DNA of 64,000 bases from Dissophora ornata (lineage: Eukaryota > Mortierellomycota > Mortierellomycetes > Mortierellales > Mortierellaceae), in the NCBI GenBank assembly GCA_025201705.1, contig MU616599.1, positions 1 to 64,000 of the forward strand, read 5' to 3'. Positions 33,446 through 45,557 of the stretch are shown here, one piece after another. The first letter of the stretch is position 1; each line of letters opens with the position of its first letter. The translations under genes were made by a program, and so were the position numbers. The notes under the pieces are model-generated. The model made no database searches, was not told where the DNA came from, and was given only the letters and a program-made list of their open reading frames with translations.

Positions 33446-36015
33446 ATGTTTAGCATGAAAGAAGACAGGGAACGCGACGCGAATGGCAGTGCGGCGCAGG
33501 AAGTCACCTCGATAGTGGACTTGCAGTCGATGCTTGCACGGTTTTGGGAAGCCCACTCAAGGCAATTCAAAGGTGAGTTCCACCACGGCCGACGCTCCCG
33601 TTAGTACACTCGATCCACAACCCCATACCAACAACGATCTAAACGCACATACACACGCATTTCATCCTGTTTCCCTCGATGGTCGGCATGAAAAAAAATT
33701 GGACCCGACACGATTGCTTTTGGAGCGGGTTCTATCCTACTTTAGTCCAGATAGTAGTCTGGCCATCTGAAGGAAGGACAGAGCATCGTAGAAAAGAAAA
33801 AAAAGGGGGAGAGGGGCGGGGGAAATGGTGCTATGGGAGGGTCACCTGGAGGGAGGAAGGGGTAGGAAGGAACTAAAGAGAAAAAAATGGAGGGGGAAGG
33901 ATGACAGCATGACGCCCGATGATTGCTTTCCGACTACTCAATGTCCAGTGTCATGGCCCTTGCGCGTTCTACAGTACATTCGTTAATCATATGATCTCCA
34001 AACCTGTTCCCACAATTCGCGTTTCCCACAGAAATCGAGAGCTCATTGACTGGTCAACTTTCGACGCTTATCCAGAAGAACAACTTTCTTTGCCAAAAGA
34101 TCGAAAATCTGCAACGCAACAACACAGATCTTGAGTACAAGTTCTCCATCGTAACATCCGAACTCGAGCGCGCCAGGAGAGAGTACAGTGAGCTGCATGC
34201 GAAATACGAAATCCGAAATGCGAACTACAAGGATCTGAAGGATGTTTGTTACCAGCTCGATGCACAGCTCAACAAGAAGGGCAGCACATCGCCAGACGAT
34301 TCGCTTGTGTCGCGCCTGGAGTTGCTAGGATCGGACTACAAAAAGCGCAGATTTTCTGTGGATATCGCGGAGCTGGATTCGGATCTGACAGCTTTAGATT
34401 GTGCATCATTCGAAGACAGTGTGTTAGGTGAGGATCCCCTGGCAGCCCCAAGCGCCCAAGCACTCGTCTCTTCCTCCCACAGGGAAATGTCTCCGCCGTC
34501 CGTGAATTCCACACAAAGCACATGGACCTGTCTTTGGAAGAATTGCAACCAAGTCTTTGGTGCCCTAGATTGGCTAGTAGGCCACGTCGAAGAATTTCAT
34601 ATAGGCCTCGGAAAGGTACACGCTAATATTTAGCGCTGAGATGCTCTTACTACCTACTTTTAACGATACACGCTAACGGCCGATATCTACGATCGAACTT
34701 ATGGCCAATCTAGTCTCAATACACATGCGAGTGGGAGAACTGTGTTGTCAAGCAAAAGCCTTTTCACAAGCACCATCAAGTCATCCGCCATATGCGCACA
34801 CACACGGGCGAGAAGCCCTTTTTCTGTGCCGTTGACGGATGCGGAAAGAAATTCGCGCGTTCCGATTCTCTGCTTGAACATTCACGCAAACACAATGGTA
34901 CCCCTGTGGACTATTACAAAATGCTGGAATTCAGTTCTCAGCGGGAGCACGACGCCAAGCACCTCGATGGACTTTTGCTTCAACTTGACACCATTCAGGA
35001 GCATCAGTCATTGCGTGCAAAGTACGAAGGGGCCCCTGAACAATTCACTGCTGGTGGTACTTCAAAGGCAAACCACCAGTCAGACCCCACGCCTGGACCG
35101 TTCAACGGCCAGGCACCAATGCTTAGCCAGACCCAGCCAGAAAAGCAATCCCAACCAGTCCCTTCAGCTCCAATTGCGAGCACATCCACCTCACTGCACC
35201 CGAATATTCGGGGTTTATCTACGCAGCATGGCTCTGAGCACATGAAATACAGCAAATTGTCTACAAATAACATGCGCCCGTCGCCATACGGGCAGGCACC
35301 GATGCAAAGTTTGCAACATCACCACCGGTATACCGATTTTCCTGGCGATATGACGACGTTACACAAGACTCGAGGACATGCCCATACAGGTTCACTTGGA
35401 CTCTCCAAGCTGGAGATAAGAGACACGCCGCGTCAAAGGGAATTCGGACACTCGCACTCGCGATCCATGGACGGCTTCAAAGACTTGAAGTCACACCCAT
35501 ATCGCTCGCATGAATATAGCCACTCACAGACACCCTCCCTAGAGTACTCGAGGATTGAAATGTACCATCGCAAAGATCACGGCCATTCGCACACTCCTTC
35601 GTTGGAGATACCTCCTACGCCAAGTTCTCAAGCACTTCGCACGGACGACAAGAGACAGCCTCAGATGGCTCGCCTCATGGTTTTGGAAGAGCGACAGAAA
35701 TCGCAGCAACCTCAGCAGTCTCTTCCACAGCAGCCTGTTTCACAGCCGTCCCAGTTGGATCTCCACCAGTCAGCAAAAGAGGAGATGCCCAGAGAGCACG
35801 GAGATACCTTAAATATTGAAGTCTCAAAGGACCAACCTGACTCTATTGTATCGAGCACCACACCCAAAACTCCTCAAACCGGTGTGCTCGAGGAATCCCT
35901 GAGCCTGGCAACTGGTGTGGAGTCGTGTGTGATTACGTCTACCAGCCTCTTGGCGCAAGACAAAAGTGCCATGCTGACCTTACGCCATCGCTTTTTGTGC
36001 TGCCAAAATGTATAA
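33446..36015 (+). CDS. C2H2 zinc-finger transcription factor, GLI/ZIC- or PacC-like finger array
   Basis: Exons 33446-33572, 34032-34615 and 34714-36015 give 670 residues. Residues 43-110 form a coiled coil (LIQKNNFLCQKIENLQRNN and on). Three fingers follow: CLWKNC with HVEEFH (split from the next finger by the second intron, after IGLGK), CEWENC with HMRTH, and CAVDGCGKKFARSDSLLEHS ending RKH. The first two have Trp between the cysteines and the HIGLGK linker, as in GLI/ZIC and PacC/Rim101 proteins. TGEKPF joins fingers 2 and 3. The remaining 370 residues are disordered, His/Ser/Gln-rich, with repeated GHSHTPSLE-like phrases. It is presumably a nuclear DNA-binding regulator. Target genes cannot be inferred. 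Only fingers and coil are well supported functionally. Confidence 0.88.
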
Positions 36016-36260
36016 AAATAAAAGCGATTTGCCGTTTGCCACCATTTTCGTGACTGCATCTGAGCGCGTTCATGTATAAAGCCGCCTTTCCCGTCCACCG
36101 CCCCACCGCCCCATCGTCTCCGCCCATCACCTTCACCTTTACCTTCACCATCACCACTCCCATTCACGTTCCCAACGCGCTTTACATCATAAACACCATA
36201 CGCTACAAGGGCTATTTTGAGACTTAAAAACAAAGCCGAGCTCAGGAATACATAGATTCG

Positions 36261-39200
36261 ATGGCGAGCAAAGAAGCTACGATTTATATTTTAGATGTTG
36301 GCCCTACAATGAAGGCCAAGCGGGAGGGCTCAAGTATGTCGCGTCATGAGGAGACGAAACAAGTGTTACTCAAGCTCCTTGGAAACAAGGTAATGGTTCT
36401 TGGATAAATTGCAGGCCACTCAAAGTATCCGAGCAGTTGGTATCTTTGCACAATCCACCTTGTAACCTTGTTACTCGTTTGCCTCAAAAAATAAAAAATA
36501 AATCTGGATCTGGATCTGGATCTTCCAGGTGCATATGAACAGGAAGACTGTCTACGTGTCCGTGATTTTGGTTGGCTCCGATAGTAAGTGGATTTGCTGT
36601 TCAAGCCTACACCGAGTTTTCACGATATCAATCAACAGCGGTTAACTTATGCACCTCTCGCATTCCAATAGTTACGAATAACGACCTGGCCACTGTGGAC
36701 GAAAATGGAGCCGACTATCAGTTTGTGGACGTATTACAGCCTTTAGGAGTTGCAACTTTGGATCTCATGAGAGGCGTTCAGGGCGATGTCAAGCTCGGAG
36801 AAACCATGGGTGATTGTATGTTTTCGTTGGACAACCAGATTCTTCTGATCATGTCTGTGATTCTGATCTTATTCAGCGATACACTTGTACAACTACATAA
36901 TAGGCATGGACGGGTTGATTGTCGCGCTCGACATGATGACCAAATTTTGCAAAAAGCTCAAGTATGAAAAAAAGATCTATATTTTGACGGATGCTTGCGC
37001 TGAGATCAACTCTGAAGGACTGGAGCAAATCACAGCAGCTCTCAACGATGACAACGTCCAAGTGAACGTAATGTAAGAGGTCTGAGTCCGCATCTCATTA
37101 TGTCGCCTCTAAATCTGTGAAAGTTCAGCTAACTAATATTGAGTCTCCTCGTGTTGTCACCGGATCTTAGTGGTACGGACTTCGATACTGACGACGAGAC
37201 GCCCAGACAAAAGACCTTGATGCAAGCCCAGAATGAAGAATTTTTCAAGAGCCTCTGCAGGTCATCTTCGGGCGACATTTTCTCAATCGAAGAGGCTCTA
37301 GATATCACCTCTCAGTTCTACTCGAAAAAGGTCAAGCCCACGGCTGTATATAGGGGAACACTCGACCTTGGGGATCCTGAATCGCACCCCGAAAGTGCCC
37401 TGTCTATTCCTGTGCACATGTTCCCAAGCACTATGGTTATGAAGCTTCCTACAGCCAAGAAGTACTCGATATTGTCAGAGAACGTGCCTGCAGACGATTT
37501 GCCTGATGGACACACAGGCCTAGTGAACTTATCCAGGACCTATAAGCTAAAGGTCACGGCTGACATGGCGGATGGCGATATGGATGAGGATACAGAGGTC
37601 CCTGCAGATGCCCTCGAAAAGGCATACATGTACGGAAAGACGATAGTCCCTATACGAGCAGTCGATCTAGACGCATACAGGCTACGAACGGTCAAGAGCC
37701 TGACTATCCTCGGTTTTTTTGCGTCATCAACTGTAAGTATGGCAGGTGCTATTTACATCTCACCACATAACGAAATGTTTACCTTTGAGAATAAGTACAC
37801 ATGCACATTCTTACTCATCTATAAATCCGCATGCATCTAGTTTCGGCGAGAATGGCTTATGGCCAATATTTATTCCGTATTTCCTGCCCCAGGCGATGCC
37901 AAGGCCGAAGTTGAGATAGCTGGTCTGTTGTTTGCGCTCTTTGAGAAGAATTCCTACGCCTTGTGTCGGTATGTCCGCGTAGATGACGCTGAGCCGAAGT
38001 TAGGCATTCTCTGGCCTGAGATTACAGCCGAGCACAAGTGCTTCTATTTTGGGCAGGTAACATATCGTCCCGATTTTCTCGCCAACGACATCGACTGTCT
38101 GTTTTCTGTGTTGCCGGCACTCAATGAAGGCTTTCCTCTCTCGTCACATAGGTAGCATTCAGTGAGGATATCCGCCGCTACCTTTTTTCATCTCTGGATG
38201 ACATTCAGACTGCAAGCGGCAAGAAATTGGAAAAGCACAGGTTGCTTGCAACACCAGAGAGCATAGAAGCTTGCAAGGAATTCATCGCTGCTATGGATCT
38301 GATGACCGCAGACGAAGGAGAGTAAGTATTTTAATGTATGGCCCATTGTCAATATGTCAAGTAGAATTTTCCGTACTTACGCTTGTAATATCCTTGTCAG
38401 GGAGTATCTCAGACCCGAAACGACGTTTAATCCTTCAGTGCAGAGGCAGATGCAGCTGCTTGAATTCAGGGCCCTTAACCCAAACAAGGAATTCCCACCC
38501 ATCCCTTCCTCACTGCTTACACAGCTACTGCCAAAACAAGATCTACTAGCCGCTGCAGAGCCGCTGTCTGATAATTTGATCCGCCTCTGGGATATCAAGA
38601 AAGTAGACAAGCCACTCAAGGGCAAGCGAGGTTACGGAGCTTCGCTCGAGGATGAGAATGATAAGGATGGAGTAGCTCAGGTGAGCGGCTTGGGTATCGA
38701 TGGATCTACCGGCAGCCTTTTTGATGGTCTGACGGGCAATCCACAGAGCAACAAGCGCCAGAAGTCAGAGTCCGTCTTTGGCACCGCGACGACGAGCTCT
38801 GTTATGGGCACAGCGTACGGAGGAACTGGAAGTGGGGCTTTTGGGGGTACCAGTGGCGATCTGACTGCCAGCGGTATAATTCCATTCGAGATGAGCGCTA
38901 TCCGAGAGGTAGGCACCTCTGATCCAGTCAAGGATTTCCAGGCCATGGTTAAGGTTGCAACTATTCACAGTCAGCAAGGAGTACGTCCTGCCGGAGCTGG
39001 ATTCGTCACCGTAGCCTTGGCAGTGGATCAGATGAAAGCCATGGTTCTGAAACTGATCTCTACGTCCTTCGGAGACCAACTGTACGAAAAGGCTTTGGAC
39101 TGCCTCAAAAGTCTGAGGGGGTTCCTGTCAAACACCGATATGGCGGATCTCGCCAGCATGGACTCTGAAGCCGTGCGAAAGGAGACGATCAAAAGCCGTG

Positions 39201-39567
39201 TCGACACCTGGAATGCGTTTATTAAGGAAGTCAAACAGTCGACTCTCAACACCTCTATCTCGCCTCTGAGAACAGATTTCTGGGACCTGGTCATTAAACA
39301 TAAAGGAGAGCTCGGTTTGCTGACAGCCAAGGAAATGCCATCCGGAGCAGGTGGTGTGTCTGAGGAAGACGCTGAGAAGGTAAGACAACTATTCCTGGGT
39401 AAAGAGTATACTCGTATCCTTCTCGAAAGCGTATTTGGGCGTTAACATTTTTGTACGCCTCTCTTTATCTCTAGTTCATGCTCTTGACTGCAGATGACAC
39501 ATCGCCGGCAGCCGCGGACGAGCCTGAGGAGCCGGAAGAGGACGATCTCCTGGCACTCATGGATTAA
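36261..39567 (+). CDS. YKU80: Ku80 DNA end-binding subunit
   Basis: Partner of Ku70 in the ring that binds DNA ends in non-homologous end joining and at telomeres. Nine exons (36261-36389, 36529-36583, 36672-36815, 36904-37072, 37171-37732, 37841-38056, 38152-38321, 38401-39379, 39475-39567) give 838 residues. The N-terminal vWA fold begins ATIYILDVGPTM. IGTDFDTDDE follows it, and the Ku core includes LTILGFFASSTFRREWLMAN and YALCRYVRVDDAEPKLGILW. A C-terminal helical domain (VKDFQAMV through KALDCLKSLRGFLSNTDM) matches the Ku80 PK-binding domain, and the protein ends EEDDLLALMD. In animals an acidic DDLL-type tail at this position recruits DNA-PKcs. The exon 4 donor at 37072 was chosen by phase over an earlier GT. 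Confidence 0.95.
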
Positions 39568-39747
39568 GCTGCAGATCAACACCCTTCTTAATAAAAGAGG
39601 TTTGGCTTTAATTGAGACAAAATGCGGAGTAGTATGATGTATCTGAGAAAGGGGTTCGGTGTGGAAAGCTAGGATAAGGAAGGGGGATGGAAGTTGCTAT
39701 CTTGAAGACAAAAACCCATCTACAAACGGCAAAAATGCAAAGGCTGT

Positions 39748-41530
39748 TTAGCAGCATCCGCCGCCAGACTGTGCTGGCAACTGCTGTCCCGATCCAACCT
39801 TGATGTTCTTGCTAGCCCCTGCGGGGGTGATAGTAGCAGCGCCCATGCGATCCTTGATCTGCTTGGCCATGGTCATGAAGGCCTGCTCGACATTGGTGGC
39901 ACTCTTGGCAGAGGTCTCGAGGAAGGGGATGCTAAGCTGGTCAGCGAATTCCTATATAGTGCAACAGAGTCGATTGCGGCAGACAATGTTAGAACATGCA
40001 GATGTTTCGTGGGCTGCCCTAGTCATGCTGGTGCCATGTGGGTGTGTGAAGTGCGTGCTGGTGACTGCTAGACGAATAGTGTCAACTGCGGAGCTGTTTC
40101 AAGCTGTACCTTCGCGGCGGTGTACTCGACAACCTTCTTGTTGGTCAAGTCGCTCTTGTTTCCGACCAGCAACTTGTTGACGCCCTCAGAAGCATAGCGA
40201 TCAATTTCAGCAAGCCACTGCTTCACGTTGGCAAAGGTATCCTGGTCTGTGACATCGTAGACGACAATGATGCCGTGGGCTCCACGATAGTACGAGGAGG
40301 TGATGGTACGGAAGCGCTCCTGGCCAGCACTAGATCACAGCGCCAACATTATAATCAGCAAGAGATACAATTACAGCTTCCGCGATAGCAGTTGAGTCCA
40401 GGCATGACTTACGTGTCCCACTGTTCCAAAAGATGCAAACAGACCGAAAAAGGGAGGTTGATTAGTAGCGGTACATGGATCAACTCTTAGACATCGGCGT
40501 AACAAATTACAATCCAAGAACGAGTGAGAAAACGCATCTTACGATCTGAAGCTTGACGGTTTTTCCTTCGAGCTCAATGGTACGGATTTTCTATTAAGCA
40601 TGCACGGTACAGAGAAATTGCGCCAGGTCAGGGCGTCGATCGTTGAAAACCTACGCGTGTCGGATAAGTTGGTGCCGCAGAAAGTGAATCCATGCATGGA
40701 TTGCAAGGGCATCACGTTTTATGCCCTTTAAGTTTGCGCCCAACACATGTGCTTGTGGCGAATGAAGGATATCGAGCGTTTTTGGCCGCCTCACTTCTCG
40801 CACACTTGCGTAAACAAGATAAAGACTTACGAAGTCGACACCAATGGTGGAGATGTAACTCTCAGTGTACGTGTCGTCCGCAAATCGAAGAAGCAAACAA
40901 CTCTTTCCGACACCACTGTCACCAATGAGCAGCAACTTGAAAAGGTAGTCGCTAATATTATTTTGGTCAGAGAAAAGCATTGGTCAGCCGGGCTTCCAAA
41001 GAGACGAAAACAAACCAGGGTCATCCCCTTCGAGTTCTTTGTTTGGGCCAAGTCGGAATAAATGTGAAGAGCTGTAGAGTAAAGGGCCACACGAGGCACA
41101 GAGCAATGACACGCAAACATTTAGACGTGGCATTGCTACTGCAATTTGATGAAAAGTAGGCCAAGCACAGGGGTGGGGCTGATGTTACATCAATATCACT
41201 GGGTAGTCTGACCCATCCTGTGACCATACCCCTTGCTAGGCATCACACAGATGTGGTTAGGAATGGGGGGAGCAGCGCGATGTGTTTCGGTCCAAGCTGA
41301 AGGGAGAAGATTGAGGGCGACGTGGATGAGCATGGAAGGATGGCACAGACTTCCATGTGCCCCCGCAAGACTGAGGGCTAAGGAAACGGGCGGTGCTCAA
41401 GAATACTAAGAGCATGGCGACGTAACTATGTCGCTTGCTTGACTATTCCTGGTCGGAGGGGGTAGGAGAGATGGTGCAGTCAGGACGGGAAGGATGGGCT
41501 GGCGAGATGGACTTACTATTCAGGGTTCAT
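39748..41530 (-). CDS. YPT1: Rab GTPase Ypt1 (Rab1)
   Basis: Small GTPase that controls ER-to-Golgi transport and autophagosome formation. Six exons (41530-41517, 40951-40831, 40590-40543, 40420-40413, 40329-40110, 39951-39748) give 204 residues. All G motifs are intact: GDSGVGKSC (P-loop), the effector-loop Thr in [21 protein letters not shown] and ETSAK. The C-terminus ends GGGCC, the double-geranylgeranyl site. The N-terminus [15 protein letters not shown] requires a 14-base first exon (ATGAACCCTGAATA) separated by a 565-base intron. The start of WDTAG requires an 8-base exon (TGGGACAC) flanked by AACAG and GTAAGT. Both are needed for the conserved protein, so they are well supported although a gene finder would easily miss them. 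Confidence 0.97.
40413..40420 (-). other. YPT1: 8-base microexon of YPT1
   Basis: TGGGACAC encodes Trp-Asp and two bases of Thr in the invariant WDTAGQE motif of the GTPase. It lies between a consensus acceptor (CAG) and donor (GTAAGT), with introns of about 122 and 83 bases on either side. Skipping it would break the frame and destroy the switch II region. Confidence 0.93.
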
Positions 41531-41969
41531 TTTTATGGGTATGATAGAGGAGGCGTGAGGAAAGGGGTGGCAGTGAGGTGTGGGTAAGTGTCGGACAGAG
41601 GGATGGAAGGAGAGAAATTGATGATGAAAAAAAAGAGAAACATGGTGGCCACACCTCGACATCGATGCTCGTCACGTGCACCCGATCACCATGGCATTCT
41701 GAGCCCCGTAATATGAAGACAGTGTAATTATTGGAGCTGCGTGTTCGTCCAAACGCCTTTGGTTGTTTCATCGACATTCCTCTCCAACAACGCCTTCAAT
41801 CCTTGCCTCCTTGCTTAACCCTACTCCAAAGGAGTAATCCCCTTCCCTGCCGACGCATCCTCCAATCACCTCCTGGCCCTGCGGTCCATCGCACCGTCCT
41901 TCCACTCCTCCAAGCCGCTGATTCCTGTCCAAACCAAACTAAACACGCAGCACAAACTACAAAGCGGCC

Positions 41970-44900
41970 ATGAACGTGGACCCAGAATACCACACAAAGC
42001 TGCTGGAGCTTAGGTCCATGAAGGACTTTGCCGCCATTTGCCAGTTCATGCACTCGTTTCATACCGCATTTGCTCTCGAGGACTTTGAAACAGAGGTAAT
42101 GCCATCTGCTGGCCACCGCTACCATTCCTTGGGCTTGTTTCATCAACCGATGCTATTTGAAGTCTGCGGACGTGGAATCAGATCGAAAATGGCAGTTGCC
42201 ACCATTCCTTTTTTTGCTTGATTCCCCATCGCGGCCTTGATGAACTCGTCGACAATGGCCATCATGGATCGTTTTTTCCACAGTCATTAACTTGATAGCC
42301 ACCTCCTCACAAATGTAGGATCTTGAGCAAGCACTTGTTGATCCAAGCTCTTTGGCTTACCTCGTTGATCTCCAAGCACGTATGCTCCGTGCCCTGACTC
42401 AGGATCGCCGTATCAGGTACTACACACTTTTTCTTGCTAGTTGCTTTCTCTTCTATGCCTCTAGGATGAGTACCAGATGGGATTATTCCTAGCAGGTCAT
42501 TCGAGATTCTGAGAATGGGAGACTTGAATCAAATCTTGCACGTCGTCGACACGAGTTCATTGATCTTGTCGCGTGCGACCGTTGAGCACGGACCAACTCC
42601 TGATCGACACGCATTTGGAAGATGAAGGGGCGTGGAACCCTTTCGTGCCTGATCTTCCGCCACTCCGCTACTCCGTGATCGACTCAAAGCTACATATCCC
42701 TTCTATTATCTAATCACCATGTCCTTCCCTCCACTTTTCTGTCTGCTCTACCGTCGCGCCTTTTTACGTTCCGACATCGCTGCACCGCTTGATCAGCTTT
42801 GACAATTGGATCAAATTTGCACAAAAAGAGTTCGAGAAGCGCGCAGTGGACGGAAATCCATGGTTAGAGGAGGATGCCACTAATTATGAAGACTTTAGTC
42901 TTGAGACAAAACTCATGATATTGGGCAGCCTTTGTGAGTGGCAGCTGGATGATCCGGAGCGTTTTCGGTCCAACTTCAAGGAGGAAGAAGAGCTGGCTGT
43001 CGAATGGGTGAGTTAATTCCCAGGTGATCTTTTCACTGTTTGAAAATGACACTGCTCGTGCGTACGAAGATTGATCGGAATCTAACAAAGTCTTAACCCT
43101 TAGCGAGTGGACCCAATAGGACATGATGCCCGCGATCGTACATACTGGCTCTTTGACGGTAAGATTAGCGACATGAGAACAACTGCACTTTACTCGGTCT
43201 TTAATTAATACTCGTAATTCACTGCTTGTCGTAGATAATCGGCTCTACCGAGAGAATCCGCCTCACAAAAATAATGCTAAAACATCAAAGCAAGCTCCTC
43301 CGCCGCCGAAAACCACATCTGTGCCTAGCCCCCGTCGCGGCACACGTCGATCCACTCGTGGTCAAAAAACAGACGATTCACCCGAGCCGGAGCTAGAGTC
43401 AGAGTTCGAGACACCGCCAATTACGCCTGGAGTCGCGTGGGAGCCTGTGTGCATCACCAAGCACGAATGGGAAGAATTTTCCAAGCTATTTCGACGCTCA
43501 AAGCATCCAGATGAGAAGGCTCTTCATAAATTTGTTAACAATGATATCCTGCCAAAAGTTTTAGGGGATTTTAAGGTATCAAAATTGTGCCCATGAGCTA
43601 TTTGGATTTTCAGGATGACGTTCTTATTATGAGATTTGATCTGATGCCGATCAATGTTCGCTTGATTTGTTACTGTTAGGAAAAAGAGAAAGAGCGGGAA
43701 AAGCTCGAGGCTATAGCCAATCGCAAAAGGTCGTCCAGAATCGTCGTTAAAGAGTTTGAGCTTCAGGAAAAGGCGCGCTTGGAAGCGATCCGCCAGCAAG
43801 AACTTCAAGCCGCTCTGGAGCAGCGAAAGCAGGAACTTCGTGAGCGACGCGCCGAGAGAGTAAGCGATGGCGAAATGCTGATGTTATACTCGTCCAATAT
43901 TATGTCCGCATCGATGCTAACAGACTTTCTGCGTTTTGATTTTCGTACGTTCATCCAGGAGCGACAACAACAGCAGCAGGTTCGCGACAACCGACTGAAG
44001 GAGCGCGAAAAACGCCTGAAGGATCGTGAGGAGGCCATCTGGGAAAGAGAGGAAAAGAAGAAGCAACAGCAGCAAAAGATTGCGAAGGAACGCGAAGAAC
44101 GAAAGAAGAGAAGACTTGCAGGAGGCCATCACGATGATCATAGTGAGGATGAGGCTACAAACCAGCAAGATGAGGATGAAGAGGAGGATTGGGTATTTGA
44201 CTGCGTCTGCGGAGTGCATGGCAATAACTTGGTAGGCATCTTCCGAAGAGACTGCGATGTATTGATTGAATGTGTAACGAGGATATAATACTGATGGAAA
44301 TGTCATATCGCGTTTTTAGGATGACGGTGAACTTATGATAGCCTGTGGAAAATGCAATGTCTGGCAGCACGTTGCCTGCTTGAAGCAGGAGGATGCGGCG
44401 CAGGGGAAGAAGGTCATGGACTGGGCGACAGTTGATTTTACATGCCCGAGATGCATCGCAAAGGAGCAGAAGAAAGTAGCAAGGAAAGAAAAGAGGGAGC
44501 AAAAACTGAGGCTCGAAGCCATGGCCAACGGCACCGGCTCTAATGGCGCATCGAATCCACCAAATGACGTCAAAAAAGAAGTCAAGCGGAAGAAACAGAC
44601 TGCATCTCCGCAGACACCCAAAGGTCATAATTTACCTCACACAAACGGACACTATATGCACCCACCTACCCATCACAACTCGATAACATCAATTTCACAG
44701 TCTCATGTACCGTATCCTGTCCAGTCGTTCCCAACACAGCCACAACCATATCCCAGTCCGGCGTCATACCACCAAAGTCCTGGCATCGTGTCTGCTTCAC
44801 AGACGTACTATGGTGGACACTCAAGTGGTCATCCAGGTCAGCCCCAGCCACATTACCCTTATCAGCCTGCACCGCAGCCACTGCAGCAGCAACAACACCA

Positions 44901-45342
44901 CTACCTTCTCTCGCCACACCAGCAGCCGCAACAGTACCGTCAGCCATACCAACAACCGCAGTCACCATCGACACACTACGGATCCCACGGAGTTTCTCAG
45001 TCATACCCGAACTACTCGGCGTCTCCAATGAACTCTGTATTGCCGAGCCAGGTGCCTTATAACCAACACCCTATCGCGGCTCAACATCAGGAGCACCAAT
45101 TGCAGGGGGATTACAGCGCATCGCGACCGCAGCAGCCATACCTGAATAAGGTTGAAGCGTATCCTCAACAATACAAAACGGACACGCCCACATATGGACA
45201 GGTTCAGACGCCGTCTGGATCTGCGTTTGCGGGTCAAGGGGGCTCCGCAGCAGTAACGGTGCAAAAACGTGTGAATCCTGTAGAGGACACAATGGAGGGG
45301 GTGGAGAGACCGCCAAAGATGATGAATAATCACCGCCCCTAG
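41970..45342 (+). CDS. DDT/WHIM-like and PHD-finger chromatin protein (RSF1/CECR2-like)
   Basis: Eight exons (41970-42095, 42319-42416, 42797-43007, 43104-43158, 43235-43575, 43680-43859, 43959-44231, 44320-45342) give 768 residues. The N-terminal part follows the order of a DDT domain with WHIM motifs: FAAICQFMHSFHTAF, LAYLVDLQARMLRAL, LGSLCEWQLDDPERFR, then VDPIGHDARDRTYWLFDDNR, closely paralleling animal RSF1 and CECR2. A long charged coiled coil (about residues 280-410, Lys/Glu/Arg/Gln) leads to a C4HC3 PHD finger: CVCG, CGKCNVWQHVACL and CPRC. The C-terminal 250 residues are Gln/Pro/Tyr-rich and disordered. Such proteins are accessory subunits of ISWI remodellers and their PHD fingers read histone tails. 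The exact complex is inferred. The exon 2 to exon 3 join (Ile-Ser) is in phase, but an extra small exon cannot be excluded. Confidence 0.88.
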
Positions 45343-45557
45343 ATCAGCAACGCGAGGTCTGCGGACACGGAAAATGTTCGCAATGCACCAAATTAGAAAA
45401 CAATTGTACCATATAAAAAAAAATCCGATGCTATTTTTCTTTTCGCTTTTCTTGCACTTTTCTTATCCAATCTTGCACACTCGTTTCCAGCGCCAGCAGC
45501 CTACTCCGAAATACACATCGACCATAACGAGATAGTAATAAGAACGAACAAAAAAAA

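Noticed and set aside
34427..34482. Possible 57-base intron in the zinc-finger gene
   Set aside because: Removing it shifts the frame into a stop before the first finger, while reading through keeps the protein intact.
36501..36524. Short GGATCT repeats in a Ku80 intron
   Set aside because: Only three to four copies beside the splice acceptor. It looks like simple sequence with no evident role.
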